Made by a program: the position numbers and the translations under genes
Shown: positions 17,562 to 25,778 of the stretch, piece by piece
Layout of the letters: each line of letters opens with the position of its first letter
Numbering within the stretch: the stretch's first letter is position 1
NCBI RefSeq assembly: GCF_002205895.1
Contig: NZ_NJDE01000010.1
Coordinates: forward strand, 62,001-126,000
DNA length: 64,000 nucleotides
Source of the DNA: Saccharibacillus sp. O23
Lineage (GTDB): Bacteria > Bacillota > Bacilli > Paenibacillales > Paenibacillaceae
Reading direction: 5' to 3'
The notes under the pieces: model-generated
Database searches by the model: none
What the model saw: only the letters and a program-made list of their open reading frames with translations
Told to the model about the DNA's origin: nothing

Positions 17562-17932
17562 GGCGCAACGCGCTCGGTCGGAATGCGTTTCCGACAGACG
17601 CGGCCCTGCGCCGGTTCGAGACCGTCCTCCCGCTTCGAGCGGCAATCGTCAGAGATCGCGACGTACGCGGACGCCGTTCCGTCGATATGCAAGATTGATC
17701 GATAAGCTGTGTAAGCAAAAAGCCTTCGGAAACCTGTGCGTGCAGGAACCGAAGGCTTTTTGTGATGCGGTGCGATTTCTATGCGGCGGATTCGTTCGAC
17801 GTTGGATCGTGTTCGACGTTGGAACCGATCGCTTGAACGTGAAGCGGGCAAGCCGACGTTTGGAAGCCGCGTTTGCGGTTTAGTTAGAGAAGGGCGATTC
17901 TTTCGCTCCGTTTGCCGGCTTCGAACCGAATC
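17562..17932. other. Intergenic region without a recognised gene
   Basis: This stretch of about 370 bases lies between the convergent reductase and AraC-type genes. It holds one clear bidirectional terminator (17716-17762) and a 13-base direct repeat GTTCGACGTTGGA at 17794-17806 and 17811-17823. Short open frames here show no SD or family resemblance. Confidence 0.6.
17716..17762. terminator. Bidirectional terminator
   Basis: A 14-bp perfect stem (17716-17729 with 17749-17762) includes an A run on one arm and a T run on the other, around a 19-base loop. It can serve both convergent genes. Confidence 0.85.
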
Positions 17933-18796
17933 CTAACGGCCCAGCACCGATTCCCGATAAGCGGTGGGGGACTGTCCGTGCAGCCGTTGGAACTGGCGCG
18001 AGAAATACAGCGGATCGGTCAAGCCGACCGAAGACGCGATCTGTTGAACGGACAGGTCCGGCCGTTCGCGCAGCAGGCCTCGCGCTTTGTCGATACGCAG
18101 CCGAAGCAGATAGGTGACGGGCGCGACGCCGGTCTTCTGTTTGAACACGCGCGAGAGATAGGCCCGGTTATATCCGAGACTCTGACACATGTCTTCGATC
18201 GAAACGGGATGCGCGTATTGATCGGTCATGTAGCGGATCATCTGTTTGACCGCGAGGCTTCCGGCGGTGTCGGCGGCGGGCACGGCGTCTTCTCCGCGAA
18301 CGACGTCTTCCGCCGCGGCCAGAATCAGGTAGAGGTAACCGAGCGACGAGAAATGCGCGCCGGCGCGGCGCAAGCGGAACGCGTTCAGCGTATCTTGCAG
18401 CATTCGCGGGATATCCGATTCCGCCGACGGGCGAAACACCGGATGCGTCGGCGTCAATCCCGCCGCGTCGACGACTTTTTCGGCGGCCGGACCGGCAAAC
18501 GCGACCCAGCGGTAGCGCCACGGTCGATGCGTATCGGAAGCGTAACTGACCAGCCGCCCCGGACGGATCAGAAACGCGTCGCCCGCTTCCAGCTCGTACG
18601 GTTGGCCTTCGTGCGTAAACGTGCCTCGTCCTTCTTCGACGACGTGCAGCAGGAAATAATCGTAGATTTTCGGTCCGATCCGGTGTTCGGGCAGCGTTTG
18701 GCTTTCGCCGGCGAACAATACATAGAGCATGCCTTTGCTGTCGTACGCCGGATTGGGAGCGACGGAATACGAGAATTCGGGTTGAGTTCGGTTCAT
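17933..18796 (-). CDS. AraC family transcriptional regulator, likely of the gal genes
   Basis: A 287-aa AraC/XylS regulator. The N-terminal cupin sensor (about 1-150) contains GPKIYDYFLLHVVEEGRGTF and AGDAFLIRPG. The two C-terminal helix-turn-helix units (about 185-285) include the second-helix signature SVGLTDPLYFSRQFQRLHGQSPTAYR. This layout is typical of sugar-responsive regulators. It is transcribed divergently from galK, 148 bases apart, which suggests it controls the Leloir genes. ATG 18796 is preferred to 18802 because the SD AAAAAAGGAG nearly touches the latter. Confidence 0.85.
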   Translation of the reverse strand: MNRTQPEFSYSVAPNPAYDSKGMLYVLFAGESQTLPEHRIGPKIYDYFLLHVVEEGRGTFTHEGQPYELEAGDAFLIRPGRLVSYASDTHRPWRYRWVAFAGPAAEKVVDAAGLTPTHPVFRPSAESDIPRMLQDTLNAFRLRRAGAHFSSLGYLYLILAAAEDVVRGEDAVPAADTAGSLAVKQMIRYMTDQYAHPVSIEDMCQSLGYNRAYLSRVFKQKTGVAPVTYLLRLRIDKARGLLRERPDLSVQQIASSVGLTDPLYFSRQFQRLHGQSPTAYRESVLGR

Positions 18797-18874
18797 GGTC
18801 ATTCTCCTTTTTTACAGTATATATCAGGGAAAAGGGAAAGTCACATGAATCCATGCAGTCCGCACATCGGTGCA

Positions 18875-18903
18875 TTATCAAGAAGCGCGCAATCTCTTAT
18901 ACT
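18875..18903 (+). promoter_or_regulatory. Sigma-A promoter of the gal operon
   Basis: TTATCA (18875-18880), 17 bases, TATACT (18898-18903), 41 bases before the galK ATG. The weak -35 is what one expects of a promoter needing an activator such as the divergent AraC-type protein. Confidence 0.6.
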
Positions 18904-18944
18904 GAGAGCACGGACAAACAAAACAACCCTGAGGTGATCCCGGA

Positions 18945-20120
18945 ATGAAAGCTCAGCAAATCAAGCAAATGTTTATGCGGAAATTCGGCGAATCGTCTGT
19001 CGAACCGCGCGTGTTCCATGCGCCGGGCCGCGTGAATCTGATCGGCGAACATATCGACTATAACGGCGGATACGTGCTTCCGGCCGCTCTGGAATTCGGT
19101 ACGACGCTGGTGATTCGCGAACGCGAAGACGGCGTGATCCGCTTGTCTTCGACCAACCTGCCGGAAGAAGCGGAGATCAAAGTCGGCGAGATCGGCTTGA
19201 ACAAAACCGGAGAATGGACGGATTACCCGGTCGGCGTCATGGTGGAGCTTGCGGAACGCGGTTTCCCGGTATCCAAAGGCTTCGACCTGTTCTACCACGG
19301 CGAGATTCCGAACGGGGCGGGCTTGTCCTCCTCGGCGTCGATCGAAGTCGTGACGGGTTACGGCCTGCTGTCGATGGGCGGCTACGACCGCGACCCGGTA
19401 GAAATCGCGCTGCTCTCGCAGGCTGCCGAGAACAACTTCGTAGGCGTCAACTGCGGCATCATGGACCAGTTCGCGGTCGCCAACGGCAAGCGGGACCATG
19501 CGATCCTGCTGATGTGCGACACGCTGGAATACAAACACGTGCCTTTCCGAACAGGCAGCTACAAACTGGTCATCGGCAATACGAACAAGCGCCGGGGGCT
19601 GGTCGATTCCAAATACAACGAGCGCCGCGAACAGTGCGCGGCCGCGCTGGAGCGGTTGAAAAGCTGCAAGCCGGACCTGAGCTACTTGGCCGAGGTGACG
19701 CCTTCGCAGTTCGAAGATTTCAAGTCGGCATTGACCGACGAGACGGTCCTTAATCGGGCGCGGCACGTTATCGAAGAGAACGCGCGCGTGCTGGCTTCGG
19801 TCGAAGCGCTGACGAACAACGATCTGCAAGAATTCGGCCGGCTGATGAACCTGTCCCACGACTCGCTGCGCGATCTCTACGAAGTGAGCTGCGAAGAGTT
19901 GGATATCATGGTCGAAGAAGCGCGCAAGATCCCGGGTACGCTCGGCGCGCGCATGACCGGAGCGGGCTTCGGCGGCTGCACGGTATCGCTGGTGCACGAA
20001 GACGAGGTCGACGCTTTCGTGAAGCAGGTCGGCGAGAACTATCAAGCGCGCACCGGACTGACGGGCGAGTTCTACGTCTGCGGCGTGGGCGAAGGCGTGG
20101 AAGAACTTCCGAACAGCTGA
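18945..20120 (+). CDS. galK: Galactokinase
   Basis: GalK phosphorylates alpha-D-galactose with ATP, the first Leloir step after mutarotation. The 391-aa length is normal for the GHMP kinase family. The galactokinase signature PGRVNLIGEHIDYNGGYVLP is at residues 27-46, the ATP-binding GHMP motif is PNGAGLSSSASIE, and the C-terminal GHMP motif is RMTGAGFGGCTVS. ATG 18945 has SD GAGGTGATC. It is first in the galK-galE-galT cluster, which has gaps of 143 and 49 bases but no terminator between genes. Confidence 0.97.
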   Translation: MKAQQIKQMFMRKFGESSVEPRVFHAPGRVNLIGEHIDYNGGYVLPAALEFGTTLVIREREDGVIRLSSTNLPEEAEIKVGEIGLNKTGEWTDYPVGVMVELAERGFPVSKGFDLFYHGEIPNGAGLSSSASIEVVTGYGLLSMGGYDRDPVEIALLSQAAENNFVGVNCGIMDQFAVANGKRDHAILLMCDTLEYKHVPFRTGSYKLVIGNTNKRRGLVDSKYNERREQCAAALERLKSCKPDLSYLAEVTPSQFEDFKSALTDETVLNRARHVIEENARVLASVEALTNNDLQEFGRLMNLSHDSLRDLYEVSCEELDIMVEEARKIPGTLGARMTGAGFGGCTVSLVHEDEVDAFVKQVGENYQARTGLTGEFYVCGVGEGVEELPNS

Positions 20121-20263
20121 ATTCGAGACGGCGAGGACGGGCAATTTTCGCAAAACGCAGGATTCGACGAGTCAAGATACGAAATCTTAACAGGCGACAG
20201 ACCGCGTGAAGCCGTCGAAACGGCTCGAAGCGGCGGTCGTCCCAATCCGAGGAGGAACTGACA

Positions 20264-21250
20264 ATGGCGATTTTGGTTACCGGAGGCGCCGGTTACATCG
20301 GCTCCCATACTGTAGCGGCACTGCTGGAACGAGGCGAAGAAGTCGTGGTGATCGACAACTTGCAGACCGGGCACAAAGAAGCGCTGCTGGGCGGCAAGCT
20401 GTACGAAGGCGATCTGCGCGACAAAGAACTGCTCAAGAAACTTTTTGCGGAAAATCAGATCGAAGGCGTTATCCACTTCGCGGCGAACTCGCTGGTCGGC
20501 GAAAGCATGCAGAACCCGGGCAAATACTACGACAATAACATGTACGGCACGCTCTGCCTGCTCGAAGCGATGAACGAAGCGGGCGTGCGCAAGATCGTCT
20601 TCTCGTCGACGGCCGCCACTTACGGCGAACCGGAGAAGACGCCGATCGAAGAAACGGACCGTACGGAGCCGACCAACGTCTACGGCGAAACGAAGCTGAT
20701 GATGGAACGCATGATCCGCTGGTACGATCGCGTGCTGAACGTGCGCTACGTGGCGCTGAGATACTTCAACGCGGCCGGCGCGCACGACAGCGGCAAGATC
20801 GGCGAAGACCACCGTCCGGAGACGCACCTGATCCCGATCGTGCTGCAAACGGCGCTCGGACAGCGTTCGCACATCTCCGTGTTCGGCGACGATTACCCGA
20901 CGGCCGACGGCACCTGCATCCGCGACTATCTGCATGTCAGCGATCTGGCCGACGCGCATCTGCGGGCGATCGACTACCTGAAGAACGGCGGCGAGAGCGA
21001 CGTGTTCAATCTCGGCAGCGGCAGCGGCTTCTCGGTGCAGGAGATCATCGAGACGGCGCGCAAAGTGACGGGCAAAGAAATCCCGGTCAAGACGGAACCG
21101 CGCCGCGCCGGCGATCCGGCGGTACTGATCGCTTCTTCGCAAAAAGCGCGCAGCGTGCTCGGCTGGACGCCGGCGCGCGAGAACATCGAGACGATTATCG
21201 GCAGCGCTTGGAACTGGCATCAATCCCGTCCGGGCGGCTATAACGACTAA
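20264..21250 (+). CDS. galE: UDP-glucose 4-epimerase
   Basis: GalE interconverts UDP-galactose and UDP-glucose with bound NAD+. The 328-aa extended SDR has the nucleotide motif VTGGAGYIGSHTV at its start, the catalytic Ser in VFSSTAATYGEP and the catalytic YxxxK in NVYGETKLMMER. The C-terminal substrate-binding segment LGSGSGFSVQEI is also present. ATG 20264 has SD GGAGGAA. It sits between galK and galT. Confidence 0.97.
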   Translation: MAILVTGGAGYIGSHTVAALLERGEEVVVIDNLQTGHKEALLGGKLYEGDLRDKELLKKLFAENQIEGVIHFAANSLVGESMQNPGKYYDNNMYGTLCLLEAMNEAGVRKIVFSSTAATYGEPEKTPIEETDRTEPTNVYGETKLMMERMIRWYDRVLNVRYVALRYFNAAGAHDSGKIGEDHRPETHLIPIVLQTALGQRSHISVFGDDYPTADGTCIRDYLHVSDLADAHLRAIDYLKNGGESDVFNLGSGSGFSVQEIIETARKVTGKEIPVKTEPRRAGDPAVLIASSQKARSVLGWTPARENIETIIGSAWNWHQSRPGGYND

Positions 21251-21299
21251 ACGCGAATCCATACAAGCACGACGATAACCAATAACGGGGGCAGCGTCC

Positions 21300-22943
21300 A
21301 TGAGCGAACAATCGAAACAAGCATCGAAACAGGAAATGACGGGGGAACAAGAAACGCGGTCCGGCGAGGTGACGCGCGGCGAAGCGCTGCGCGCCGTCGA
21401 TCGGCTGACGGCGTTCGCGCTGCGCGAGCGGCTGCTCGAAGAGTCGGACGGCGATTTCGGACGCAACCGCCTGCTGGAGCAGTTCGGATTCGACGAGCCG
21501 TACGCGGCCGGCGACGCGCTTGAGGAAGAACTGCCGGCCGGGCCGCAGCCGATGCTCGATACGCTGATCGACTACGCGGCGCAGACCGGCATGATTCCGG
21601 AAAATACCGATACCCAGCGCGACCTGCTCGACGCGAAGCTGATGGGGCTGCTGCTTGCCCGTCCGTCGGAAGTCGTGCGCGAATTCCGCGAGAACGAGGA
21701 GCAAGGCGGCATCTCGGCGGCGACCGATCGCTTCTATAAATGGTGCATCGATTCGAACTACATTCGTATGGACCGCATCTCCAAGAACGTGTTCTGGCTG
21801 CACGAATCCGAATTCGGCCCGATCGAGATCACGATCAATCTGTCCAAGCCGGAGAAGACGCCGGAAGAGATCGCGCAGGCTCGCCTGCTGCCGCCTCCGG
21901 TCTATCCGAAATGCCAGCTCTGCCGCGAGAACGTCGGTTACGCGGGCCGGATCAACCATCCGGCGCGTCAGAACCTGCGCGTCATTCCGCTGGAGCTGAA
22001 CGACGAGCCGTGGTTGTTCCAGTACTCGCCGTACGTCTATTACAACGAACACTGCATCGTGCTGCATCGCGAGCATGTGCCGATGAAGCTGACGAAGGAC
22101 ACCCTTCGCCGCCTGCTTCAGTTCACGGACCGTTTCCCGCATTATTTCCTCGGTTCGAACGCCGATCTGCCGATCGTGGGCGGATCGATCCTGACGCACG
22201 ACCATTTCCAAGGCGGCAAGCACACGTTCGCGATCGAACGCGCCGTGACCGAAGCGGTGTTCGCGAACGGCAAATACCCGTCGGTGCGTCTGGAGATCGT
22301 GCGTTGGCCGATGTCCGTCATCCGGTTGTCGGGCAGCGATCAAGCCGAAATGCTGGAAGCGGCGGACGAGATCTACGAGACGTGGAAAACGTACAGCGAC
22401 CCGAGCGCGAACGTTTTGGCATCCAGCGACAAAAACGGCGAAAGCGTGCGTCATAACACGGTGACCCCGATCGTCCGCCGCCGGGGCGGCGCTTACGAGC
22501 TGGATCTCGTGCTGCGCAACAACCGCACCGACGCGGAACATCCGGAAGGCATCTTCCACCCTCACCGCGAGATGCACCATATCAAGCGGGAAAATATCGG
22601 ATTGATCGAAGTCATGGGTCTGGCGATTCTTCCGGGCCGTCTCAAAGACGAGCTGGAACAGATCGCGCGGATTCTCGGCGGCGATTCGGAGCTGCTCGCC
22701 ACCGTCGAAAGCGACGCCTCGCATCCGCTCGCGCAGCATCTGCCGTGGACCCGCGAACTGATCGCGGAGCACGGAAGTTCGCTGGACGCCGAAGCCGCGC
22801 AGGAGCTGCTTCGCCGCGAAGTCGGCGCCAAGTTCACGGAGATTCTCGGCCATGCCGGCGTATACAAGACCGACGCGGCGGGCCGCGAAGCGTTCTTCCG
22901 TTTCGTCGGCAGCCTCGGATGGAGCCGCAGCGACGCCGAATAA
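21300..22943 (+). CDS. galT: UDP-glucose--hexose-1-phosphate uridylyltransferase, class II
   Basis: GalT transfers UMP from UDP-glucose to galactose 1-phosphate. This is the Bacillota class II form (GalT_N plus GalT_C), visible in YPKCQLCRENVGYAGRINHP, FQYSPYVYYNEHCIVLH, and GGSILTHDHFQGGKHTF, which hold the nucleotide and catalytic histidine residues. At 547 aa it is about 40-50 residues longer than usual; the excess is a polar N-terminus (SEQSKQASKQEMTGEQE). ATG 21300 has a modest GGGGGCAG site. It is the last gene of the gal cluster and ends at a strong terminator. Confidence 0.94.
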   Translation: MSEQSKQASKQEMTGEQETRSGEVTRGEALRAVDRLTAFALRERLLEESDGDFGRNRLLEQFGFDEPYAAGDALEEELPAGPQPMLDTLIDYAAQTGMIPENTDTQRDLLDAKLMGLLLARPSEVVREFRENEEQGGISAATDRFYKWCIDSNYIRMDRISKNVFWLHESEFGPIEITINLSKPEKTPEEIAQARLLPPPVYPKCQLCRENVGYAGRINHPARQNLRVIPLELNDEPWLFQYSPYVYYNEHCIVLHREHVPMKLTKDTLRRLLQFTDRFPHYFLGSNADLPIVGGSILTHDHFQGGKHTFAIERAVTEAVFANGKYPSVRLEIVRWPMSVIRLSGSDQAEMLEAADEIYETWKTYSDPSANVLASSDKNGESVRHNTVTPIVRRRGGAYELDLVLRNNRTDAEHPEGIFHPHREMHHIKRENIGLIEVMGLAILPGRLKDELEQIARILGGDSELLATVESDASHPLAQHLPWTRELIAEHGSSLDAEAAQELLRREVGAKFTEILGHAGVYKTDAAGREAFFRFVGSLGWSRSDAE

Positions 22944-22979
22944 CGCCTCGGCCGCGAAACGGTCAGCTTAACTTAGAAG

Positions 22980-23015
22980 GTGCCGTGTCCGCGACGGGCG
23001 GACGCGGCACTTTTT
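22980..23015 (+). terminator. Terminator of the gal operon
   Basis: A 13-bp stem (22980-22992 with 22998-23010, one G-T pair) with a 5-base loop and five T residues, 37 bases after galT. Confidence 0.88.
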
Positions 23016-23059
23016 CGGCCGTTTGCCAAGCCGGGTATCCTCAGGGACGCGCGGCTTTT

Positions 23060-23087
23060 TTGTTTTCTGCGAATTCCGGTATATAAT
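23060..23087 (+). promoter_or_regulatory. Promoter of the iron-containing alcohol dehydrogenase gene
   Basis: An exact TATAAT (23082-23087) with a poor TTGTTT -35 (23060-23065) at 16 bases. It predicts a leader of about 35 bases. Confidence 0.5.
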
Positions 23088-23127
23088 AAATACGAAGTGA
23101 CCAAAAGGAAGGGGTTAACCTATACTC

Positions 23128-24291
23128 ATGAAATCTTTTACTTTCTATAATCCGACGCGTCTGATCTTCGGCAAAGGCCAATTGGAGCAGCTTAACACGC
23201 TGGTCCCGCAATACGGCAAAAACGTTCTGCTGGTCTACGGCGGAGGCAGCATCAAACGCTCGGGCCTTTACGATAGCGTGACCGAACTCTTGAAAGGCAT
23301 CGGAGCGAACGTGACGGAACTGGCCGGCGTCGAACCGAACCCGCGTCTGTCCACGGTGCATAAAGGCGTAGACCTTTGCCGCAGCGAAAACGTCGACCTG
23401 ATCCTCGCCGTAGGCGGGGGCAGCGTGATCGACTGCGCCAAAGCGATCGCGGTCGGCGCCAAATACGACGGCGACATGTGGGACTTCGCGGAGCGCAAAG
23501 CGGTCGCCAAAGACGGCCTGCCGCTCGGCGTGGTGCTGACGATGGCCGCGACCGGTTCGGAAATGAACAGCGGTTCGGTCATCACCAACGAGCAGACGAT
23601 GGAGAAACTCGGTTGGGGAAGCGCGTATTCGTTCCCGGCGTTCTCGATTCTCGATCCGGAATTCACGTATTCGCTCCCGAAAGATCAGACGGTCTACGGC
23701 ATGGTCGATATGATGTCGCACGTGCTGGAGACGTACTTCCATCTGGAAGGCAATACGCCGGTTCAAGACGGCTTCTGCGAGTCCGTGCTGCGCGCGGTGA
23801 TCGAAGCGGGTCCGAAACTGGTCGACGACCTCGAGAATTTCGAACTGCGCGAAACGGTCATGTACAGCGGCACGATGGCGCTGAACGGCGTGCTGAGCAT
23901 GGGCAGCACCGGCGACTGGGCGACGCACAATATCGAGCACGCCGTATCGGCCGTCTACGATATTCCGCACGGCGGCGGTCTGGCGATCTTGTTCCCGAAC
24001 TGGATGAAGCACAGCCTCAAAGTCGATCCGGAACGCTTCAAGAAATTGGCGGTCAACGTCTTCGGCATCGACGCTTCGGGCAAGAGCGCCGAAGAAGTCG
24101 GCCTCGAAGGCATCGAAGCGCTGCGCGCGTTCTGGAACTCGATCGGCGCGCCGAGCACGCTGGCCGATTACGAGATCGACGGAAGCCGCATCGACGAGAT
24201 GGCGGACAAAGCGATGAAGTTCGGACCGTTCGGCAATTTCAACAAACTTCAGCGCGAAGACGTCGTGGCGATCTACCAAGCTTCGCTGTAA
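23128..24291 (+). CDS. Iron-containing alcohol dehydrogenase (butanol dehydrogenase, BdhA/YugJ type)
   Basis: A group III metal-dependent, probably NADPH-linked alcohol dehydrogenase of 387 aa, closest to BdhA/YugJ/YqhD enzymes that reduce butyraldehyde and other aldehydes. The nucleotide-binding segment is [19 protein letters not shown]. Metal ligands are expected in [11 protein letters not shown] and in the iron-ADH signature [21 protein letters not shown] 23128 has SD AAGGAAGGGG. It is monocistronic between the gal terminator and two tandem terminators. Confidence 0.93.
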   Translation: MKSFTFYNPTRLIFGKGQLEQLNTLVPQYGKNVLLVYGGGSIKRSGLYDSVTELLKGIGANVTELAGVEPNPRLSTVHKGVDLCRSENVDLILAVGGGSVIDCAKAIAVGAKYDGDMWDFAERKAVAKDGLPLGVVLTMAATGSEMNSGSVITNEQTMEKLGWGSAYSFPAFSILDPEFTYSLPKDQTVYGMVDMMSHVLETYFHLEGNTPVQDGFCESVLRAVIEAGPKLVDDLENFELRETVMYSGTMALNGVLSMGSTGDWATHNIEHAVSAVYDIPHGGGLAILFPNWMKHSLKVDPERFKKLAVNVFGIDASGKSAEEVGLEGIEALRAFWNSIGAPSTLADYEIDGSRIDEMADKAMKFGPFGNFNKLQREDVVAIYQASL

Positions 24292-24338
24292 GCCGTTTTC
24301 GACAGCATACTTTCAAGCCGCGTTTACGCGGTCGTCCG

Positions 24339-24366
24339 GCCCGGGTTCCGTACCCGGGCTTTTTTT
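24339..24366 (+). terminator. First of two tandem terminators after the alcohol dehydrogenase
   Basis: An 8-bp GC-only stem apart from its last pair (GCCCGGGT with ACCCGGGC), a 5-base loop and seven T residues. Confidence 0.9.
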
Positions 24367-24368
24367 GC

Positions 24369-24391
24369 GCCGCCCGCGGGCGGCTTTTTTA
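24369..24391 (+). terminator. Second tandem terminator
   Basis: A 16-base perfect palindrome (24369-24384) followed by six T residues, directly behind the first terminator. A loop of about four bases would form inside the palindrome. Confidence 0.75.
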
Positions 24392-24447
24392 TTTTCCGAA
24401 CGAAATGCTCTCTGGGTGCGTTCAGAAAATAGGAGGAGGGATAACGG

Positions 24448-25041
24448 ATGAAAAAAACGAGAATGGCTGCCCGTTTACTGATTGCCTTTTGTTTAGCGTT
24501 TTCCGCGGCTGCTTGTTCTTCGTCGGAAAAAGCGGACGGCCTGAGTCGCGCGCGAAAAGAAATTCGCGAATCGTATCCGGAGGTCCAAGTGCCTCGAATC
24601 GAAGGCTTGGAGCTGCGGCTCGCTTATCGGGAAAAGGCATTTTCGCCGGAACGTGGATTGGGCGGGAACGCGGAAAGCGGGGAAGGGGTCGCAAAGGATA
24701 ATTTCGTATTCGTTTATACGGATCAAAAAGGACGGCCGGAAGATCTCGATCCACGTCTGGACGGACCGCTTAACGGCGAGCAGCTGCTTTACGGACCGTA
24801 TGAAGGCGATGACGTCATGACGTTGACGATCAGCGATCTGCCCGCCAAGGTTCGGGGAGCCGAAGAACTCGATATCGAAGGCGCCGCTGTTCAGAAAGCA
24901 GACTTGGAAGTCGGCAGCCTATATGCGGTAGCGAGATCGTCCGGCGTTACGTATACGATGGAGACAAACTCTGCTTCGGGCCGCGAGGAAGAGGAATGGC
25001 TCGGAATACTGGCGAAAATCTCGAAAGGCGAGAAAAATTGA
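24448..25041 (+). CDS. Putative lipoprotein of unknown function
   Basis: A 197-aa predicted lipoprotein. The basic start MKKTRMAAR, a hydrophobic stretch and the lipobox FSAAAC place the acylated cysteine at residue 23. The mature part is charged and soluble, with an ordered beta-rich look, and no recognised family. ATG 24448 has SD AGGAGGAGGG. It sits just upstream of the sigma-W-like promoter of the NfeD-flotillin pair, with which it may share an envelope role; this is only positional. Confidence 0.7.
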   Translation: MKKTRMAARLLIAFCLAFSAAACSSSEKADGLSRARKEIRESYPEVQVPRIEGLELRLAYREKAFSPERGLGGNAESGEGVAKDNFVFVYTDQKGRPEDLDPRLDGPLNGEQLLYGPYEGDDVMTLTISDLPAKVRGAEELDIEGAAVQKADLEVGSLYAVARSSGVTYTMETNSASGREEEEWLGILAKISKGEKN

Positions 25042-25058
25042 ACGAATTCGGATAAAAA

Positions 25059-25084
25059 CGAAACGGAAACGCTTTTCGCCCGTA
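25059..25084 (+). promoter_or_regulatory. Sigma-W (ECF)-type promoter of the NfeD-flotillin operon
   Basis: CGAAAC (25059-25064), exactly 16 bases, CGTA (25081-25084), matching the sigma-W pattern TGAAAC-N16-CGTA except for one base. B. subtilis yuaF-floT is a known sigma-W unit, so position and sequence agree. It would give a leader of about 145 bases. Confidence 0.65.
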
Positions 25085-25237
25085 TGTAACAATATACCCA
25101 TTCAGGAAACTTTGTCCGGTCTGCGGGTTCGGAGACATAAAGCGTACTGCGATTTTGTGTGAGGTGTGTGTAAGTTGTCGATCGCGGACGGGCAAAGACT
25201 TGAAAAGGAAACTCCAAAAAGAAGGAGGGGCAAGATC

Positions 25238-25777
25238 ATGGAAACCATCTATCTGGGTTGCCTTGTGGGCGGCGTCTTGTTTACGCTGATCAGCGTTCTG
25301 TTCGGGGATTGGATCGGCGACGCGCTCGGCGGCGCGTTCGACGCGGTGTCGTTCGAGTTCCTGCAGCCGATCGTGCTTGCCGGCATGGTCACCGTTTTCG
25401 GCGGCGCCGGCATTCTGATCGAGCGTTATGCCGGACTGCCGCCCGCTTGGAGCCTCGCGGCTTCGGTATTGTGCGCGCTCGCTTCGGGCCTGCTGCTGTA
25501 CTTCGGTTACGTCAAACCGATCCGCGGCAGCGAAAATTCGGTCGGCTATTCGATGAAAGACCTGACCGGGCGAATCGGCGAAGTGACCGTGCCGGTCCCG
25601 CAAAAAGGGTTCGGCGAAGTGTTGGTGCAGATGGGCGGCTCGGGCAACACGCTGCATACGGCATTCAGCTTCGACGGAGACGGGATTCCGGCCGGCGTAA
25701 GAGTGGTGGTCGTCGATGTCGAAGACGGGACGTTGGGCGTTTGCGAACTCGAAAAAACGGAAAAGGGGTTGAAGTAA
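25238..25777 (+). CDS. NfeD-like membrane protein (YuaF type)
   Basis: A 179-aa membrane partner of flotillin. Three hydrophobic segments (about 3-20, 43-62 and 70-90) precede a soluble beta-barrel OB-like domain (about 105-175), beginning SMKDLTGRIGEVTVPVPQKG. This fits YuaF, which is co-transcribed with floT and influences flotillin-based membrane microdomains. ATG 25238 has SD GAAGGAGGGG. The flotillin gene begins one base after its stop, so translation is likely coupled. Confidence 0.85.
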   Translation: METIYLGCLVGGVLFTLISVLFGDWIGDALGGAFDAVSFEFLQPIVLAGMVTVFGGAGILIERYAGLPPAWSLAASVLCALASGLLLYFGYVKPIRGSENSVGYSMKDLTGRIGEVTVPVPQKGFGEVLVQMGGSGNTLHTAFSFDGDGIPAGVRVVVVDVEDGTLGVCELEKTEKGLK

Positions 25778-25778
25778 T

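Noticed and set aside
17695-17883. A 62-codon frame after the aldo/keto reductase
   Set aside because: It runs through a clear bidirectional terminator, has no SD and no family resemblance.
25064-25080. GGAAACGCTTTTC as a cre site near the flotillin promoter
   Set aside because: It fails the cre consensus at three defined positions and is better explained as the spacer of the sigma-W-type promoter.
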